DNA from: Mycobacterium colombiense
GTDB taxonomy: Bacteria > Actinomycetota > Actinomycetes > Mycobacteriales > Mycobacteriaceae
Direction of reading: 5' to 3'
DNA length: 64,000 nucleotides
Assembly: GCF_001672755.1 (NCBI RefSeq)
Contig: NZ_LZKI01000005.1
Location: 1-64,000 of the forward strand
Shown in pieces: positions 62,376-64,000 of this stretch. Position numbers and translations under genes: made by a program. Under the pieces are notes generated by a model. It searched no databases and had not been told where the DNA came from. It saw nothing but the letters and a program-made list of their open reading frames with translations. Positions within the stretch are counted from its first letter, which is position 1. Every line of letters starts with the position of its first letter.

Positions 62376-63515
62376 CTAGCTCATCGGTGCCGAAGCCTTC
62401 AGCAGTGCGGACAGCGCCTCGGCGATCTTCTTGTCACGCCCAGCGGCCACATGCTGATAGCGGAGGGCGGCAGCTGGCGTGGAGTGTCCCAGACGACCCA
62501 TCAGCTCGGCTAGCGTCGCGCCCGTCGCCGCTGCGAATACCGCTCCGCTGTGGCGCAGGTCGTGAAAGCGGAGGTCGGGCCTCTTCGCCTTCGTGCGGGC
62601 TGGGTAGTACCAACGGTAGAAGCTGGCGGGTGCGAGATGCCCGCCATGCTGAGCGGGGAACAACAGTGAATCATCTGGCTCTTCAGTGTGTTTCGCTAGA
62701 TGATCCTCGAGTGCCGGGAGTAGGTGCGGTGGGATATGCACGTCACGGATGCCAGCGGCCGACTTCGGCGAGCCGGCCTGAAAACCATCATCGGTGCGAA
62801 CGACGCCGCGGCGGATGCGGATGACGCCGTCATCGAGATCGACGTCGCCCCGGCGCAATTCGGTGATTTCGCCGAAGCGCATCGCGCACCATGCCGCAAG
62901 CAGAACCATCGCACGATAGCGCTCGGGCAGCTCGCCGACGATGATCTCGAGCTCTTCGAATGTCGCAGGCCTGATCTTGTGGACTCGCTTCGCGCTGCCA
63001 GCGCCGCGCAGGACGCACGGGTTGGCCGTGGCCTTGCCGTCGCGCACCGCATCTCCCATGATCGTCCTGAGCAGCCCGTAGCAGTGCGCGCGCATAGTAG
63101 GGCGATCAGGTAGCAGTGCCGCATGCCAGGACTTCACGTCATCGGCAGTGATTGAGGCGATCGGCAGTGACCCGAACTGAGGCACGATGTGGTGCTCGAG
63201 CAGCTTCTCGTAGTGCTCGCGGGTCCTGACCTTGAGGTCACGGTGCGTGATCCATGTGTCGGCGTAGGCCTTGAAAGTCAGTTTGGCCGTCGGCACCTGC
63301 TGCGCGCCCGGCGGCTCCCATGCCTTCGCGATGATCTCGGCCTGGCGCAGTGCTAACCATTTGCGTGCCGCCGTCACGGTGGTGAATGTCGTCGGCGCCG
63401 TGTAGCGCCGCCCATCCGGGCCGTAATACATCGCGCGGTGTCGTCCGCTGGGCAACTTGTGGACGGCGCCGAAGGTGCCGGGTTTGCGCCTGCCCTTGCG
63501 TGTACCGCGCGTCAC
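62376..63515 (-). CDS. int: Tyrosine integrase
   Basis: 379-residue tyrosine recombinase. N-terminal arm-binding domain (GTFGAVHKLPSGRHRAMYYGPDGRRYTAPTTF), core-binding SAM-like domain (about 80-170), and C-terminal catalytic domain with Arg in AWCAMRFGEITELRRGD, the H-x2-R of LRFHDLRHSGAVFA, and the nucleophile Tyr in ALRYQHVAAG. Start 63515 lies 150 bases inside attR, the usual place. It should act on tRNA-Val(GAC) through the 29-bp core and the GTGAACTACT arms. Confidence 0.95.
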   Translation of the reverse strand: MTRGTRKGRRKPGTFGAVHKLPSGRHRAMYYGPDGRRYTAPTTFTTVTAARKWLALRQAEIIAKAWEPPGAQQVPTAKLTFKAYADTWITHRDLKVRTREHYEKLLEHHIVPQFGSLPIASITADDVKSWHAALLPDRPTMRAHCYGLLRTIMGDAVRDGKATANPCVLRGAGSAKRVHKIRPATFEELEIIVGELPERYRAMVLLAAWCAMRFGEITELRRGDVDLDDGVIRIRRGVVRTDDGFQAGSPKSAAGIRDVHIPPHLLPALEDHLAKHTEEPDDSLLFPAQHGGHLAPASFYRWYYPARTKAKRPDLRFHDLRHSGAVFAAATGATLAELMGRLGHSTPAAALRYQHVAAGRDKKIAEALSALLKASAPMS

Positions 63516-63529
63516 TGTTTTCCTCCGCC

Positions 63530-63550
63530 GTGAACTACTTGTGAACTACT
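63530..63550 (+). repeat. Integrase arm-type sites, right
   Basis: Two copies of GTGAACTACT spaced 11 bp apart, identical to 53681-53701, between the integrase start and attR. In the excised circle the two sets would flank the attP core on either side. Confidence 0.75.
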
Positions 63551-63554
63551 TTGG

Positions 63555-63583
63555 TTTCCAACAGCATACTTCAGTTTCCAACA
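63555..63583 (+). repeat. TTTCCAACA direct repeat next to attR
   Basis: TTTCCAACA occurs at 63555 and 63575, a 20-bp step (two helical turns), between the right arm sites and the attR core. Direct repeats in this position are commonly excisionase sites. Confidence 0.5.
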
Positions 63584-63666
63584 TCTTCAGTTACACTGAA
63601 TGGGATCACTACTGGTAGAGCCACTATTAGTGCTGATCAGGACACCAAGTTAGCAAACCAACTGAG

Positions 63667-63695
63667 CTGGTTCAATCCCAGTATCGCGCACCAGA
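63667..63695 (+). repeat. attR: 29-bp direct repeat
   Basis: Exact copy of 53607-53635. Upstream bases do not continue the tRNA sequence, so this is only a tRNA 3' fragment and marks the right edge of the element. Confidence 0.95.
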
Positions 63696-63798
63696 TTCTG
63701 CCGCTTCTAGCGATACTTCCGACTGTGACCGTGGGTCAGCACAAGTGAAGTAGTCGACTACTCGTGCCCGCGCCAGGGATCGCGGAAACGATCTAGCC

Positions 63799-64000
63799 AT
63801 GAAACCCAACCTTGCACCGCCGACCGGGGCAACCATGGTCGACGAATGGGACAACGTCGAGGCAGCGTTCAGGGTGTTCGACGGCCCGGAGTGGAGCATC
63901 CACCACGCCGGCCACGGCCCACAGCCCCATATCGTGGTCTCCGTCATCGGGCGGCAATACGTTGACGGGCATGCCGAGTGCCAGGTCGTCATCGACTGTC
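63799..64000 (+). CDS. Hypothetical protein, 3' end outside the window
   Basis: Open frame from ATG 63799 to the right edge: MKPNLAPPTGATMVDEWDNV, then EAAFRVFDGPEWSIHHAGHG, PQPHIVVSVIGRQYVDGHAE and CQVVIDC with no stop. Not recognised. It lies 100 bases beyond attR, so it belongs to whatever follows the element. A codon pattern rich in third-position C/G supports coding. Confidence 0.55.
   Translation, partial: MKPNLAPPTGATMVDEWDNVEAAFRVFDGPEWSIHHAGHGPQPHIVVSVIGRQYVDGHAECQVVIDC

Larger units (their letters stand above)
53607..63695. mobile_element. 10.1-kb tRNA-Val-integrated phage satellite-like element (phiRv2-like in site and size)
   Basis: Bounded by identical 29-bp repeats of the tRNA-Val(GAC) 3' end. 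Contents from right to left on the minus strand: integrase, excisionase, a 102-residue protein, RecA-like ATPase, iterons, WhiB-HTH fusion, a 102-residue protein, scaffold, major capsid, tape measure, small zinc-motif protein; two small plus-strand genes at the left end converge on these. No terminase, portal, protease, connectors, tail tube, baseplate, lysin or repressor was found. M. tuberculosis phiRv2 is also about 10 kb and lies at a tRNA-Val (recalled). A defective prophage remnant is the main alternative. Confidence 0.85.

Overview
The window is high-GC chromosomal DNA from a slow-growing Mycobacterium. Gene order in the left half, recalled from knowledge of the genus and not searched, matches the M. 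tuberculosis secD-yajC-gabT-fadD9, ruvCAB, Rv2597-Rv2601, yebC-pdxTS-pimA-pgsA1-thrS segment. The PE/PPE genes and the vapBC pair found there in M. tuberculosis are absent. An M. avium-complex-like species is a reasonable guess. No species-level call is possible from sequence alone.

Layout. 1-6 kb: end of the Sec accessory operon (secD fragment, yajC), gabT and a three-domain carboxylic acid reductase. 6-8 kb: two paralogous membrane proteins around a DUF1304 protein. 8.4-10.6 kb: ruvC-ruvA-ruvB. 10.7-14.4 kb: a coupled operon DUF4178-DUF2617-DUF4247-DUF350-membrane spermidine synthase. 14.4-24.1 kb: yebC, then pyridoxal phosphate synthesis (pdxT, pdxS) with an acyl-CoA thioesterase, then the phosphatidylinositol mannoside operon (thrS, HIT hydrolase, pgsA1, acyltransferase, pimA, Nudix) with overlapping stops and starts throughout. 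24-30 kb: assorted redox genes, including a regulator-ferredoxin / DUF2249-methyltransferase divergon.

31-42 kb is an aromatic-acid catabolic region. A two-subunit Rieske dioxygenase, an uncharacterised 88-residue protein, a cis-dihydrodiol dehydrogenase and a class II aldolase-type decarboxylase form a tightly coupled operon facing an IclR regulator. pcaH, pcaG and pcaB lie on the other side of a hemerythrin-like/Rieske pair. Together they could convert a phthalate-like aromatic acid to protocatechuate and open its ring. An EthR-like TetR regulator with a repeated TCGAC operator sits at the pcaB end. 42-53 kb holds ordinary accessory genes (DedA, TetR, a STAS protein lacking its serine, a YbdK-type ligase, TSUP permease, mini-catalase, SDR, acyl-CoA synthetase, a frameshifted enoyl-CoA hydratase) and a tRNA cluster Val(CAC), Gly(GCC), Cys(GCA), Val(GAC).

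The most interesting part is a 10.1-kb integrated element (53607-63695) bounded by 29-bp direct repeats of the 3' end of tRNA-Val(GAC). It carries a tyrosine integrase, excisionase, RecA-like replication ATPase, a nine-copy iteron array that looks like an origin, a WhiB/helix-turn-helix fusion, scaffold, a short major capsid protein, and a tape-measure protein with an NlpC/P60-like domain. No terminase, portal, protease, tail tube, baseplate, lysin or repressor is visible. It resembles the ~10-kb phiRv2 element of M. tuberculosis in size and in using a tRNA-Val target, but its gene set suggests an autonomously replicating satellite that supplies its own capsid and tail-length ruler and borrows the rest of a virion from a helper phage.
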